A stretch of 64,000 nucleotides of DNA. Origin: Cocos nucifera (lineage: Eukaryota; Streptophyta; Magnoliopsida; Arecales; Arecaceae). A program made the position numbers and the translations under genes. Shown piece after piece: positions 46,364-59,396 of the stretch (position 1 is the stretch's first letter; each line of letters starts with the position of its first letter). The stretch lies in the NCBI GenBank assembly GCA_006176705.1, contig QRFJ01002106.1, forward strand, positions 1-64,000, given 5' to 3'. Below the pieces are notes generated by a model, which worked only from the letters and a program-made list of their open reading frames with translations, did not search any database and was not told where the DNA came from.

Positions 46364-48638
46364 TGTTAGATATATGTGCCCTAGAATCCAGAATTGGCTG
46401 ACATTTGTAATACACTTCTAGGGGCAAAATTATAATTTTACTATAATCAATAAAATGGATTATTTTCTATCACATATGCGTATTTAGTGTCTGTGATACA
46501 TCCTTTGAGTTAATGGTAATGATAATTCATATTTTCAAGAGTTGAAAATTTAAGACATGAATAATCATTATTAACTCATAAAATGCTTTCGATCATAGGA
46601 TCATCACGAGGATGGTGATAGATCTGGAAGGTTGGTGTACAATCGCTTCTCTTTAGTAGATGAGTCTTGAGTCTACGGTGTGGAAACACCAAAGCAAGAG
46701 TATAGGTACTCGTTAGAGAATGAGGGCACTGAGCGTGACCACCTCGAGTAGTCATTAGGAAGTCTACCTTCTCGTCAATGACTGACTCGATGCTGCAGTA
46801 GTGTGTCTGGTTCTTTGACCTGAGGTGCATCGGCAGTTCACCTTGAGGGTGTTATAGTTTGACTACACCATTAACTCGATCTCCTAGCCATATGGAACCC
46901 TGAGGTGTATGTTGGCTATAGCATGTTCATTGTAGGAACTGGATTGCATCAAGATGGAATCTATCTACCTCGGTGGTAGAGGAGCAGCCCTATGATGATC
47001 ATGAGAATCAAGTCCAGAAGCCCATGGCCATGGCAGAGTGAAATAATAGAAAGAGTTTCTATTTAGATTTTCACATCGGACTTGAATCGAATGATTACAT
47101 CATATGACAGAAACTAGGGTTTGACGAGTTCACCTTAACCCTAATCTGATCGGGGCTCAAGATAGAAGAACTTAATCACACAGGTAGCTGCACCAAGAGG
47201 TTCGCATTCAGCTCTGATGGGTTGCCACCATATACTGCTAGGTGTCACTGGTGGATTTTGGGAGCAATTAGAATGATTTAGATGATCGATCATTCTAGCT
47301 GTTCGAATCAGAAGAGTTCTGATCCATCGAAAGGAGTTTCGATGATGTCGATGATAGAGATCATGACATATCCCATTACCATACAGAACTGAACCTAACT
47401 GGGTCACACAAACAAGGGTTTGAATCTGGTGATCATCAATTGAACTGATCCAGTTCAATTGATCTGAATGAGATTCAATTAGGTTCAAGAAAATCGTGCT
47501 AGCACTCGATTGAACCTAACGTTCTTCTTTTACTATCATAAATAAGTTGTCCTGACTGAGCCAAAGGAGTTTGTGCTCAATCAGAGGCCTTCACTATGGT
47601 CTGACTGGAGCTTGTCCAAGGTTAGAAAAGGGTTGTCTTATTTTGTAAGACAATTACCTGCCATTTTTTGGTCACCTGCCATTTCTCATCCTTTGACTTT
47701 GGTCAAAAGTCTGACCTTTGACTGGTCAAATGTTGACCATTGACACATTGACTTCTATCCACATATCACGCACCTACTAGAGAGCTAGTGGGGGCTTGTC
47801 TCCTTGCCAGAACCTGGCAAGAGGAGGGTGCACGCCACCTTTGGCATGTGCCCAAGCTGAGGCCCCTAGGAGTCCCTGTTGGACAAGAACTCCATCTCCT
47901 TTTTGGATTCCAATTAAACTCCTCCTAAGAACCAAGTTTAACTGGTCTTAGGTGCCATCAAAGGAGAAATCCAAGGAACTCTATTCCCACCAATCAGATT
48001 TAGATCTAATTTCACAAAGGATTGTGATTGGTTGGGAAGAACAGGAGTTGGATCACGCATAGTCTATAAATAAGACCCTGTGCCCAACTCAAAATAGAAT
48101 TGAAAATTCTCACGCCCAAGGCTAGTTCTCTACTCCTCCTCTATGCCAAGCCCATCTTCTCCCTCTCCTCTCCATGCCCAATGTGGTTTCGGATCCAAGT
48201 TGGTGCAATCCAGATGAGAGAAAGGCGATAGAAAGCAAGAAGGCTGCGCTACTGCAAAGGACAACTGCTGATCTTTGAAAGGTGTTTTGAAGATCCTCCA
48301 AATTAGATTCAGATCTAATTTTTGGAGACATGATAGAGAAGAAGAGGATCTCTAGATCTAGTCTGAGTGGATACCAGTAGAGGCTAGGCACTTGCGTGGC
48401 TAGATCCAGAACCTTCCGCTGCTTACAGGATCATCAATGGATAATAGGATTACCCTACATCAAGGTAAATTAAATTTGATTTAATTTATCTAAATTTATT
48501 TTAATTATTAAAATAATAAAGATCAAATCTGAAATATCCTAGATTTTATCTAAATCAAAGAGAAAAATTTTTGAAATATATCTCTCGATCTGATCAGATC
48601 TGAACGAACCTGATCTAGGAAATCAGAATTTCTCTTCA
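46364..48638 (+). repeat. 5' LTR of element N, family X
   Basis: Complete 2275-bp LTR, TGTTAGATAT...CTCTTCA, followed by PBS. Left flank CTAAT (46359-46363); the matching right flank would lie beyond the window if N and the 3' LTR at 62983 are one element. TTGAC cluster at about 47690-47760, hairpin at 47869-47893 with two mismatched pairs, antisense frames at 46576-46830 and 47141-47488. Confidence 0.9.
48065..48072 (+). promoter_or_regulatory. TATA box in LTR N
   Basis: TATAAATA, in the context GTCTATAAATAAGACCC, 574 bp before the LTR end. Confidence 0.68.
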
Positions 48639-48640
48639 AC

Positions 48641-48660
48641 TGGTATCAGAGCCAAGGTTC
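48641..48660 (+). promoter_or_regulatory. Primer-binding site of element N
   Basis: TGGTATCAGAGCCAAGGTTC, two bases after the LTR; identical to those of B and D. Confidence 0.88.
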
Positions 48661-49486
48661 TAAAGTATTTAAATATAATTTTAAATTTATTTTAATTAAA
48701 AATTAAGTGATCTCAGATGTCACATGAGATATGATCAGATCTAAAATAAAAAAAATTAAAATTAAATAATTTGGATCTAAGATTAGAAAATATGCATGAC
48801 TAGTTCTAAAATAGAATAGTTCTATAGAATAGTCTTGCATGTTTACAATTTAATTTAATTAAATCATATTTTAGATCTATTTATTTATTATTTTCTAATA
48901 TTATAATTATTATAATAACATCTAAAAATAGTAAATAAAAATTATTTAATTTTAAATATCATATGAGATATGATTGATGCATGTCTAGACTAGTTGTAGA
49001 ATAGTTCTACATAGTTATCTAGATTAGAGTTTATTTTGATAATATCAATTTAAATCTAATTTTTTAGATTATTATGAGATAATTTAGATCTAAAAATATG
49101 CATGATTCAATACATGAGATGTATGCAAAATATGCCATGATTAGATCTAATTTGTATATGAGATATATGATATAGATCTAAAACTATTTTGTAGTATTAC
49201 ATGTTTCTGATTAAGGCGTTCCTCTTGGCCATCTGGTCATAAGAACGAAGAAGGGTTTAAAGGCCCTCTCCTCCCATCCGATGGGGCATTCTTATGATGG
49301 TAGGGGTGCTGCGCATTCAACCTTAATTAGAAATCTAAAACTTACTTTCTATAAAACCCTAAGATCTTGAAATCCTCGGATTTATTGTACATATTTTGTT
49401 TATGAACCCTATTTAATTAAAAATTAAGATTATGGAATATTAATTAGGTCTAAAATTGAGAATTTCAGATCTAAGATATATTCATG
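48661..49486 (+). other. Truncated leader of element N
   Basis: First ~825 bp of the family X leader, with the palindrome TTCTATAGAA (48820-48829) and hairpin TGTAGAA-TAG-TTCTACA (48995-49011). It stops near 49486, before the donor-like site, where it runs into an LTR end fragment. Confidence 0.75.
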
Positions 49487-49704
49487 ATCCGATCAGATCT
49501 GAACGAACCTAGTCCGAGAAATCAGGATTTTTCTTCAACTGATATCAGAGCAATGGTTCTAAAGTATTTAGATCTAATTTAAATTTTATTTTAATCAAAA
49601 AAAATGATTTCAGATATCACATGAGATTTTAGATGATTTAATCTGATTAAATCATATGTTAGATCTATTTATTTACTATTTTTTGATATTATAATTATTA
49701 TAAT
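49487..49704 (+). repeat. LTR tail, second PBS and leader start
   Basis: About 51 bp of the 3' tail of a family X LTR (GATCAGATCTGAACGAACC... to TTCTTCA at 49537). A mutated PBS, TGATATCAGAGCAATGG, follows at 49540, then 150 bp of leader with an internal deletion. The leader start is thus present twice within 900 bp. Confidence 0.8.
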
Positions 49705-51979
49705 TGTTAGATATATGTGCCCTAGAAGCCAGAATTGGCTGACACTTATAATACACTTCTAGGGGCAAAATTATAATTTTGACTAAAATCAATAAAATGG
49801 GTTATTTTCTATCACATATGTGTATTTAGTGTCTGTGATACATCCTTTGAGTTAATGGTAATGATAATTCATATTTTCAAGAGTTGAAAATTTAAGACAT
49901 GAATAATCATTATTAACTCATAAAATGCTTCCGACCATAGGATCATCACGAGGATGGTGATTGATCCGGAAGGTTGGTGTACAATCGCTTCTCTTTAGTA
50001 GATGAGTCTTGAGTCTATGGTATGGAGACACCAGAGCGAGAGTACAGATACTCGTTAGAGAATGAGGGCACTGAGCGTGACCACCTCGAGTAGTCATTAG
50101 GGAGTCTACCTTCTCGTCAATGACTGACTCGATGCTGCAGTAGTGTGTCTGGTTCTTTGACCTGAGGTGCATCGGCAGTTCACCTTGAGGGTGTTATAGT
50201 TTGACTACACCATTACTCGGTCTCCTAGCCATATGGAACCTGAGGTGTATGTTGGCTATAGCATGTTCATTGTAGGAACTGGATGCATCAAGATGGAATC
50301 TATCTACCTCGGTGGTAGAGGAGCAGCCCTATGATGATCATGAGAATCAAGTCCAGAAGTCCATGGCCATGGTAGAGTGAAATAATAGAAAGAGTTTCTA
50401 TTTAGATTTTCACATCAGGACTTGAATCGAATGATTACATCATATGACAGAGACTAGGGTTTGACGAGTTCACCTTAACCCTAATCTGATCGGGGCTCAA
50501 GATAGAAGAACTTAATCACACAGGTAGCTGCACCAAGAGGTTCACATTCAGCTCTGATGGGTTGCCACCATATACTGCTAGGTGTCACTGGTGGATTTTG
50601 GGAGCAATTAGAATGATTTAGATGATCGATCATTCTAGCTGTTCGAATCAGAAGAGTTCTGATCCATCGAAAGGAGTTTCGATGATGTCGATGATAGAGA
50701 TCATGACATATCCCATTACCATACAGAACTGAACCTAACTGGGTCACACAAACAAGGGTTTGAATCTGGTGATCATCAATTGAACTGATCTAGTTCAATT
50801 GATCTGAATGAGATTCAATTAGGTTCAAGGAAATCGTGCTAGCACTCGATTGAACCTAACGTTCTTCTTTTACTATCATAAATAAGTTGTCCTGACTGAG
50901 CCAAAGGAGTTTGTGCTCAATCAGAGGCCTTCATATGGTCTGACTGGAGGTTGTCCAAGTCAGAAAAGGTTGTCTTATTTTGTAAGACATTACCTGCCAT
51001 TTTTGGTCACCTGCCATTTCTTGTTCTTTGACTTTGGTCAAAAGTCTACCTTTGACTGGTCAAATGTTGACCATTGACACTTTGACTTTTGACCACATGT
51101 CATGCACCTATTGGAGAGCTGGTGGGGGCCTGTCCCCCTGCCAGAACCTGGCAAGAGGAGGGCGCACGCCACCCTAGGCGTGTACCCAAGTTGGAGGCGC
51201 CTAGGAGTCCTTGTTGGACAAGGACTCCATCTCCTTTTTGGATTCCAATTAGAGTTCTCCTAAGAACCAACTTTGACTGGTCTTAGGCGCCCTCTAAGGA
51301 GGAATCCAGGGGACTCTATTCCCACCAATCAGATTTAGATCTGATTTCACAAAGGGTTGTGATTGGTTGGGAAGAAGAGGAGTTGGATCACGCATAGTTT
51401 ATAAATAAGACCTTGCACCCAACCCAAAGTGCATTGAAAAGAATTGAAAATTCCCACACCCCAAGGTTGGTTCTCTCCTCCTCCATGCCAAGCCCATCTT
51501 CTCCCTCTCCTCCCCACATCCAAACAGGTTTTGGATCTTGGTTGGGGCAATCCAGATGAGAGAAAGGCGACAGAAAGCTAGAAGGTTGCGCTGCTGCAAA
51601 GGACAACTACTGATCTTCAAAAGGTATTTTGAAGATCCTCTAAATCAGATTCAGATCTAATTTTTGGAGACGTGATAGAGAAGAAGAGGATCTCTAGATT
51701 CAGCTCGAGTGAATATCGGTAGAGGCCAGGCACTTGCATGGCTAGATCCAGAACCTCCGCTGCTTATAGGATCATCAATGGGTAATAGGATTACCCTACC
51801 TTAAGATAAATTAAATTAAATTAAATTTATCTAAATTAATTTTAATTATTAAAATAATAAACATCAGATTTGAAACATCTCAGATCTGTTCTGGATCGAA
51901 GAGAAAAAGTTTTAAAATATATCTCTTGATCTGATCAGATCTGAATGAATTTGATCCAAAAAATCAAAATTTTTCTTCA
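49705..51979 (+). repeat. Solo LTR P, family X
   Basis: Complete 2275-bp LTR inserted in the leader of Q1, with a perfect ATAAT duplication (49700-49704, 51980-51984). The leader reads through once LTR and one duplicate are removed. TATA box at 51400-51407; hairpin arms GGAGTCCTTG/CAAGGACTCC at 51204-51228; TTGAC cluster at about 51028-51095. Confidence 0.93.
51400..51407 (+). promoter_or_regulatory. TATA box in solo LTR P
   Basis: TATAAATA in the context GTTTATAAATAAGACC. Confidence 0.6.
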
Positions 51980-53577
51980 ATAATAACATCTAAAAAATAG
52001 TAAATAAAAAATTATTTAATTTTAACATCATATGAGATATGATTGATGCTTGTCTAGACTAGTTGTAGAATAGTTCTACATATTTATCTATATTAGAGTT
52101 TATTTTGATAAGATCAATTTAAATATAATTTTTTAGATTATTATGAGATAATTTAGATCTAAAAATATGCATGATTTGATACATGAGATGTATGCAAAAT
52201 ATGCCATGATTAGATCTAATTTGTATATGAGATATATGATATAGATCTAAAACTATTTTGTAGTATTGCATGTTCCTGATTAAGGCGTTCCTCTTAGCCG
52301 TCTAGTAATAAGAACGAAGAAGGGTTTAAAGGCCCTCTCCTCCCATCCGATGGAGCGTTCTTATGACGTGTAGGGGTGCTGCACGTTCGTCCTTAATCAG
52401 AAATCCAAAACTTACTTTCTGCAAAATCCTAGATCCTGAAACCCTAGGATTTATTGTGCATATTTTATTTATGAACCCTACTTAATTAAGAATTAAGATT
52501 ATGAAATATTAATTAGATCTAAAATTAAGAATTTCAGATCTAAGATATATTCATAATACTGGGTTCGAGATTGGGTAGCTCAATTAGGTCTAAGCGTTTG
52601 ATCAAACTGAATCAAGAGTTGGTTAGATGGGATCAACAATGCTTAAATTGACCAACCTAATAGGATTAAGTCTAGGGTCAAGATCGAGTCACGATCAAGC
52701 AAGACCTAATTAGGCTCAGAGGTTAGAGTCTGGATTGTAGGCTAACCCAATTGGTTCTGGCTCAATAATTTGGTGTCTAAGGTAAGTTTGACACATACGA
52801 CCGATTGGTTTTTAATTGGAAGCTACTCGACCTGAATGCATTCTTGTACGAGTTAATGGCATATCCCTTCCACCGATCTCACTTACCTAGCCATATCTGT
52901 TGACTCAGTTCTAATTTGAGGTGGTCAATAATCTGAGCTAACCCATGCCACTAGGTTAGTCATAATTGTTATGACTATGACAAGTCTAGTTTAATGAGAC
53001 CTGAATCAATTCTCCCTAAGAAAAGATTAAGTCTGAGGTCTTCCACCATTGTAGATGTGCGGGCCCTTTCCAGGGTTGATTGTTCTCGGCTGGATACAGT
53101 GGCTCAGTTGCACCGGGAAGATGCAACCATGTCTATTAGGCATTGGATGCTATGGGCTGGAGGATGAGTTGGGCTCAATATTTCAGATACGGTGAGAGAC
53201 TCAATTAGGAATCCAGTCTATGCAAATGGTGGGTCTGACTTAACTAAGGAGTGGATCAATATTTTGGATACGGTGAGATTCATGAATTAGAGACCAAGTT
53301 TGGGTGCACCATGATTAGAGAATCATTGAACAAGAGTTGTTCACTCATTGGCTAACCCATCACCAATAACTGTTAGGTGAGGTGATGAGTCAGTTGGTGA
53401 GACCGCACCACCCACTAGAAATCATTAATCGTGGAGATTTTTGCATCTCTACAGAGGGAGTGTAGGGATCCAAGAAAATAGTGGAAGCTAATTTATTTAA
53501 AAATAAAATTTCTAAATAAATTGGTCAAGTCATAATTACAGTATCTAACTAGAATCTTTGACTCTCTATAGAAAAAT
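51980..53577 (+). other. Leader of body Q1, family X
   Basis: Family X leader after LTR P. Donor-like AAG|GTAAGT at 52779-52787 and acceptor-like TTTTTGCATCTCTACAG ending at 53454; gag begins 123 bases later. No ORF supported. Confidence 0.7.
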
Positions 53578-55124
53578 GTCTGCGTCCAACCCATTAGCAC
53601 GTATCCTGGACACACATAGACTGACTGGAACCCAATTATAAAGATTGGCTCAGGAACTATAAAATCATTTTGGGTTCCGAGAAGTTAACCCATGTATTGG
53701 ACCAGGACCCTCCCACCTTACCAGCCTATCCATCCACTGAACAGAGAGCGTCTCTGAAAAAATGGATAGACGAAGATAATAAGGCCAGATATTACATGTT
53801 GGGCTCGATGTCTGATGAGCTCCAGCGCCAACATGAAGATATCGGGACTGCTCGCCAAATGTTGGCTCACCTGCAGGAGATGTTTGGTGAACAGAGTCGC
53901 GCAGCCAAGTATCAAGTCACGAAATGACTTTTTAAGGCTAAGATGCATGATGGGACAGTCAGTCCAAGATCACTGTCTGATGATGATCAAGGACATGGAA
54001 GAGCTTGAGAAGCTCGGTGTGAAGTTAGACTTGGATCTGCAGAATGATATTATTCTGCAATCCTTGACTGATGCATATGGGCAATTCATCATGAATTACC
54101 ACATGCATAAACTTCAAAATTTCTTGGCCGAATTAATGAATATGCTGGTCACCGCTGAGCTTTCTATGAAAGGTTCTAAAGGCTCAGTTCTTGCTATGGA
54201 ACGGACTTCTTCCAAAAGAAAGTCTTATGGAAAAAAAAAAGAAGTCTGCGAAAAAGCAGAAGGTGGAAGAAGCAAAGAAGAAGAAGGCAGAGCCAAAGAT
54301 GAAAGCCGCTGTCAAAGAAAAGTATTTCCATTGCAACAGCGACGGCCATTGGAAAGCGGAACTGCCCTACTTACCTGGCCACCCTGAAGAACAAGAAGGA
54401 AGGTCCTTCTGGAGGTATGCTCGTTATTGAGTCTAACCTTATGGTTTCTTCTGCATCCAGTTGGGTGCTTGACTCTGGTTCTAGTGCTCATCTGTGCACT
54501 TCCATGCAGGGTCTTGAGGATAGCAGGAGGCTGAGGGATGGAGACATGATCCTACGCATCGGTAATGGAGCAAGAGTTGCTGCAGTGGTGAAACATACCC
54601 TCTTCGATTACCATCTGGTTTAGACTTAGTTTTGAAAGACTGTTATTATGTGCCTGCAGCTAGCAGGAATTTGATTTCTGTTTCATACTTAGCACTAGAA
54701 GGCTATGTGATTACCTTCTTTAAGGACCATTGTAACATTCTTTATGAAAGAAATAAAATTGCAAATGGTTTTCCTTATTAACGATCTTTATCAGCTACAT
54801 ATTGATGTACCTATTCTAACTATCGAGCAAAACGTGAATGCCAAATGACCTAGGGATAGTCCAAACGACAGATATCTATGGCACCTGAGATTAGGTCATA
54901 TAGCAGAAGATAGGATCAACAAATTGGAGAAAAATGGGCTATTGAGTCCATTGACTTCTGAGTCATATCCAACTTAGAATCTTGTCTTCAAGGCAAAATG
55001 ACTAAACTCCCTTTTGTAGGACATGGGGAAAGGACCACAGATCTTCTTGCCCTAGTACATACTGATGTGTGCGGCCCACTTAATGTGCCGGCTAGAGGCA
55101 ATTTTTCTACTTCATTACCTTTGG
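53578..55124 (+). pseudogene. gag, protease, start of integrase, body Q1
   Basis: ATG at about 53577 (MSASNPLARILD), then a frameshift near 53630 by one extra A. The Gag body is clean from 53670 to KYQVTK and the shared TGA at 53925-53927, then the second gag half. The zinc knuckle KYFHCNSDGHWK near 54325 is broken by one inserted A. Protease SWVLDSGSSAHLC lies near 54460-54500. Pre-integrase LRLGHIAEDRI near 54885 and HTDVCGP near 55060 follow. The coding match ends at about 55124 inside integrase, where a second leader copy begins. Several single-base shifts. Confidence 0.8.
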
Positions 55125-58100
55125 GATGTTTAAATTAAACATTTCAAGAATAATTTGAAAGGAAATTGATTGAGTGCTTGTCTAACTATTGTAGAATAGT
55201 TCTAACATATTTTATCTATATTAGAGTTTATTTTGAATAGATCAATTTAAAATAATTTTAGAATTATTATGAGTATAATTAGAATCTAAAAATATGCATA
55301 ATTGATACATGAGAATGTATGCTAAATATGCCAAGATTAAGATCTAATTATGTATATCGAGATATATGATATACGAACTAAAAACTTTTTGTAGTATTGA
55401 CATGTTCCTAGAATTAACGGCGTTGCTTCTTAGCCGTCTAGTAAATAAGAACGAAAGAAGGATTTACACAGGCCCTCCTCCGACTCCATGCTACGATTGG
55501 AGCGTTCCTATGACGTGTAGGGATGCGCACGTTCGTCTTAATCAGAATACCAAAACTTACTTTCTGCAAAATCCTAGATCCTGAAACCCTAGGATTTATT
55601 ACGCATATTTTATTTATGACCCACTTAATAGAATTAAGATTATGAATATTAATTAGATCTAAAATTAAGAATTCAGATATAAGATATATTCATAATACTG
55701 GGTTCGAGATTGGGTATACTCATAGGTCTAAGCGTTTGATCAAACTGAATCAAGGAGTTGGTTTAGATTGGGAATCACAATGCTTAAATGACCAACCTAA
55801 TAGGATTAAGTAATAGGTCAAGATCGGTACGATCAAGCAAGACCTAATTAGGCTCAGAGGTTAGAGTCCGGATTGTAGGCACACCAATTGGTTCTGGCTA
55901 ATAATTCGGTGTCTAAGGTAAGTTTGACACATAGCGACCAATTGGTTTTTATTTAGGAGCTACTGGACCTAAATGCATTCTTGTCACGAGTTTAATGCAT
56001 ATCCTTCTACCGATCTCATTACCTAGCCCATATCTGTCGACTCAGTTCTAATTTGAGTTGGTCAATAATCTGAGCTAACCCATGCCACTAGGTTAGTCAT
56101 AATTGTTATGACTATGACAAGTCTAGTTTAATAAGACCTGAATCAATTCTCTCTAAGAAAAGATTAAGTCTGAGGTCTTCCATCATTGTAGATATGCGGG
56201 CCCTTTCTAGGGTTGATTGTTCTCGGCTGGATATAGTGGCTCAGTTGCATCGGGAAGATGCAACCATGTCTATTAGGCATTCGATGCTATGGGCTGGAGG
56301 ATGAGTTGGGCTTAATATTTCAGATACGATGAGAGACTCAATTAGAAATCCAGTTTGTGCAAATGGTGGGTCTGACTTAACTAAGGAGTGATCAATATTC
56401 CATAGTACGATGAGATTCATGAATTAAAGACCAGTTTGGGTGGCACCATGATTAGAGAATCATTGAACAAGAGTTTTTCACTCATTGGCTTAACCCATCA
56501 CCAATAACTGTTAGGTGACGGTGATTAGTCAAATTGGTGAGACCGCAACACCACTAGAAATCAATTAATCGTAACGATTTTTCGCATCCTCTACAAGGAA
56601 GTGTAGGAATCAAAAAATAGTGGAAGCTAATTATTAAAGAACACATTTCTAACAAATGATCAACGTCATAAACTTGACAGTAAAATCTAACATAGAATCT
56701 TTGACTCTTCTATAGAAATATGTCTGCATCCAATCCATTAGCACGTATCCTGGACACACATAGACTGACCGACACCCAATTATATAAGATTGGCTCAGGA
56801 ACTATAAAATCATTTTGGTTCTTGAGAGGTTAATCCATGTATTGGACTAGAACCCTCCACCTTTACAGTAGCTATCACATAGGCCACCATCAAGACATCT
56901 CTAAAAATGCATAGTGAAGATAATAATCATCCTGATACGAAGGTCCAGTGGACCCACATGGTCGTTGAGTGAGGTGAACATGTCCCTTAAAACCGCAGAT
57001 GAAGTAGATGAAGATATATCAACAGAATTAAATGTTGGCCTCGAGTTTTGATGAGCTCCAGTGTATACGCCTTCTACTGTGACACCGTCGTAACGCCAGA
57101 CTGATAGATGTGCTGTCGAGTAGTCGGTGCTGGGTTCGCTAAGGTATTTTTGAGATTGCACGAAGCGCGAAGTCGCAGGCTGTGCGCCATAATGCAGTCT
57201 TGGTGATTGCTGCTATCACTAAACAAGGAGGATATTATGGGTGGTGAAACACAGAGTCACTGTTATAGGCCAGTATCCCAAGTCATGAATGAACTTTTTA
57301 AGGCTAAGATGCTGATAGAACAGTCAGTCCAAGACACTATTTGATGATGACAAGGGATCATGAAAGAGCTTAAAAGGCTCGGTGTGAAGTTGAATTGGCA
57401 TCTGTAGAAATGAATTTATTACTGACAATACCTCTGAGCCTGATGCATATGGGCAAATTCATGCATAATTGTCGTGCACCGATTGGGAAATACTCGTATC
57501 CTCTTACAGTCTAGAGTGCTAGAGCCAGCTGCTTATCAAATACGCATAACATTCAAAATCTTGGCCGATATTAATGATAATGCTGGTCCGCATTGGGCTC
57601 GTAGGAGTAAGCATGACGTAAAGCATCGGTTCGAATATCAATGGAACATGGAACCACTTACCTAATCTGGATGAACCATCAATTGAGCGTTCCTTGAAGT
57701 GCCGGTGTTTTAATGTGCATTCCGCGGACCTTTGTGGAAGGCTCGGGTTTGAGGAAAAGCACATAACACGGTATGTGGACATCATGCTCCGAGAGGATTA
57801 ATGCAGAGCATAAATAACAGGGCACCGCCAAAAAGGAGTGGCTAACTCTAGCTATTGGTGATACCGGAATTCTACGGAAATTCTAGTGGGTGCTAACTCA
57901 TTTGGTCGCACCATCGGATAACAAAGAGCACTTATGTCTTCTAATTCAAGAAATTTCTTTACTTGTAGTGATTTGATAGAAAGTCTGGCAAAAAAGCAAG
58001 AGTGGAAGGAGAAAGAAGAAGTGCAGAGCCGATGATGAAAGCCCTGTCAAAGAAAAAGTATTTCCATTGCAACAGCAATGGCTACTGGAAGCGACTGTCC

Positions 58101-59396
58101 TACTTACCTGCCAAACTCCTGAATAGAACAAGCAGGAAGGTCTTCTGGAGGTATGCTTATTCATTTTTGAATCTAACTTACATTTCTTCTGCTATCCGTT
58201 GGTGCTTGATCTGTTCTAATGGCTCTATCCAGTGTATTCATGCAAGGATCTTGAAGGATAGCAGAGGCGTGAGGGATGAGACATCGATCCTACGCGTCGT
58301 AATGGAGCAAGAGTTCCTGGCACTAGTGTCAGAACAACTCCTCATCAATACCATCTGTTTAGCNNNNNNNNNNNNNNNNNNNNNNNNNTTAGACTTAGTT
58401 TGAACTGTTATTATGTGCCTGAGCTAGCAGGAATTTGATTCTGTTTCATACTTAGCACTAGAGGCTATATGATTCCTTCTTTATGCCATTGTAACATCTT
58501 TGTGAAAAGATAAATTGCAAATGGTTTCCTTATTAACGATTTTATCAGCTATATTGATGTACCTATTTAACTAAGAGCAAATGAATACCAATGACTAGGG
58601 ATAGTCCAAACGACAGATGTCTAAGGCACCTAATTAGGTCATATAGCAGAAATAGGATCAACAAATGAGAAAAATGGCTATTGAGTCCATTGATTCTGAG
58701 TCATATCCAATTATGAATCTTGTCTTCAAGGCAAATAACTAAATCCCTTATAGGACATGGGAAAGGACCAAGATCTTTGCCCTAGTACATACTGAGTGTG
58801 CGGCCCACTTAATGTGCCGGCTAGAGGCAATTTTATCTACTTCATTACTTTACGATGACTGTTAGGTATGAATATGTGTATCTTATTGTCTAAAGCTTTT
58901 AAAAGTTCAAGAATTCAGACATGAAGTAGAATAAATTGAAAAATCCATTAAGTTCAATAGATCGAGGAGGTGATACCTTAGCCAAAAATTCCTAGACTAT
59001 TCAAGGAATTGGCATATCTCTCAATGGACTCCACCGAACACCTCAAAACGGATTTCAGACAGAGAATCAGACTCTATTTATGGTCCAATCCATGATGGTT
59101 TCACAGACTTCTATTTTTTGGACATTCATTGTAAATGGACCTGTAGATCCACCAGAAGGTATAGTACTATTGGGGTAAATGGATTTTAGAGAGATTTGTG
59201 CAGATGAGAATGTTTGGCTAGACTAGTGGCAAGGTTATAGTCGCGAAGGCATTGATTATAGGATACTTTCCCAGTGGCTATGCTAAAATCCATCAGCACA
59301 TTGCTTGTCGTTGCAGGCTATTTCGATTATGAAATATGGCAAATGGACATGAAAATGACATTCTTAAATGGATATCTTGAGGAAGATATCTATATG
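55125..59396 (+). pseudogene. Body Q2: second, indel-ridden copy of leader to RT
   Basis: Leader (about 55155-56720), gag start (56721), heavily disturbed gag with non-homologous filler (about 56870-57960), knuckle and protease region (57980-58560), pre-integrase/integrase (58560-59137), then a jump into RT (59138-59396, EIWQMDMKMTFLNGYLEEDIYM). Single-base insertions and deletions occur every 10-30 bases in most of it, unlike every neighbour, while 56045-56400 and 59190-59396 are clean. It shares rare variants with Q1 (for example GCTTGTCT where other copies have GCATGTCT). It is better read as unpolished sequence than as biological decay. Confidence 0.65.
58364..58388. other. Assembly gap of 25 N
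   Basis: A 25-N run inside the protease region of Q2, in the middle of the error-rich stretch. Confidence 0.98.

Noticed and set aside
57474..57785. Open frames with distinct, GC-richer sequence in the Q2 filler
   Set aside because: They sit in the error-rich segment where insertions are not reproducible; composition shift is better explained by sequencing noise than by a captured gene.
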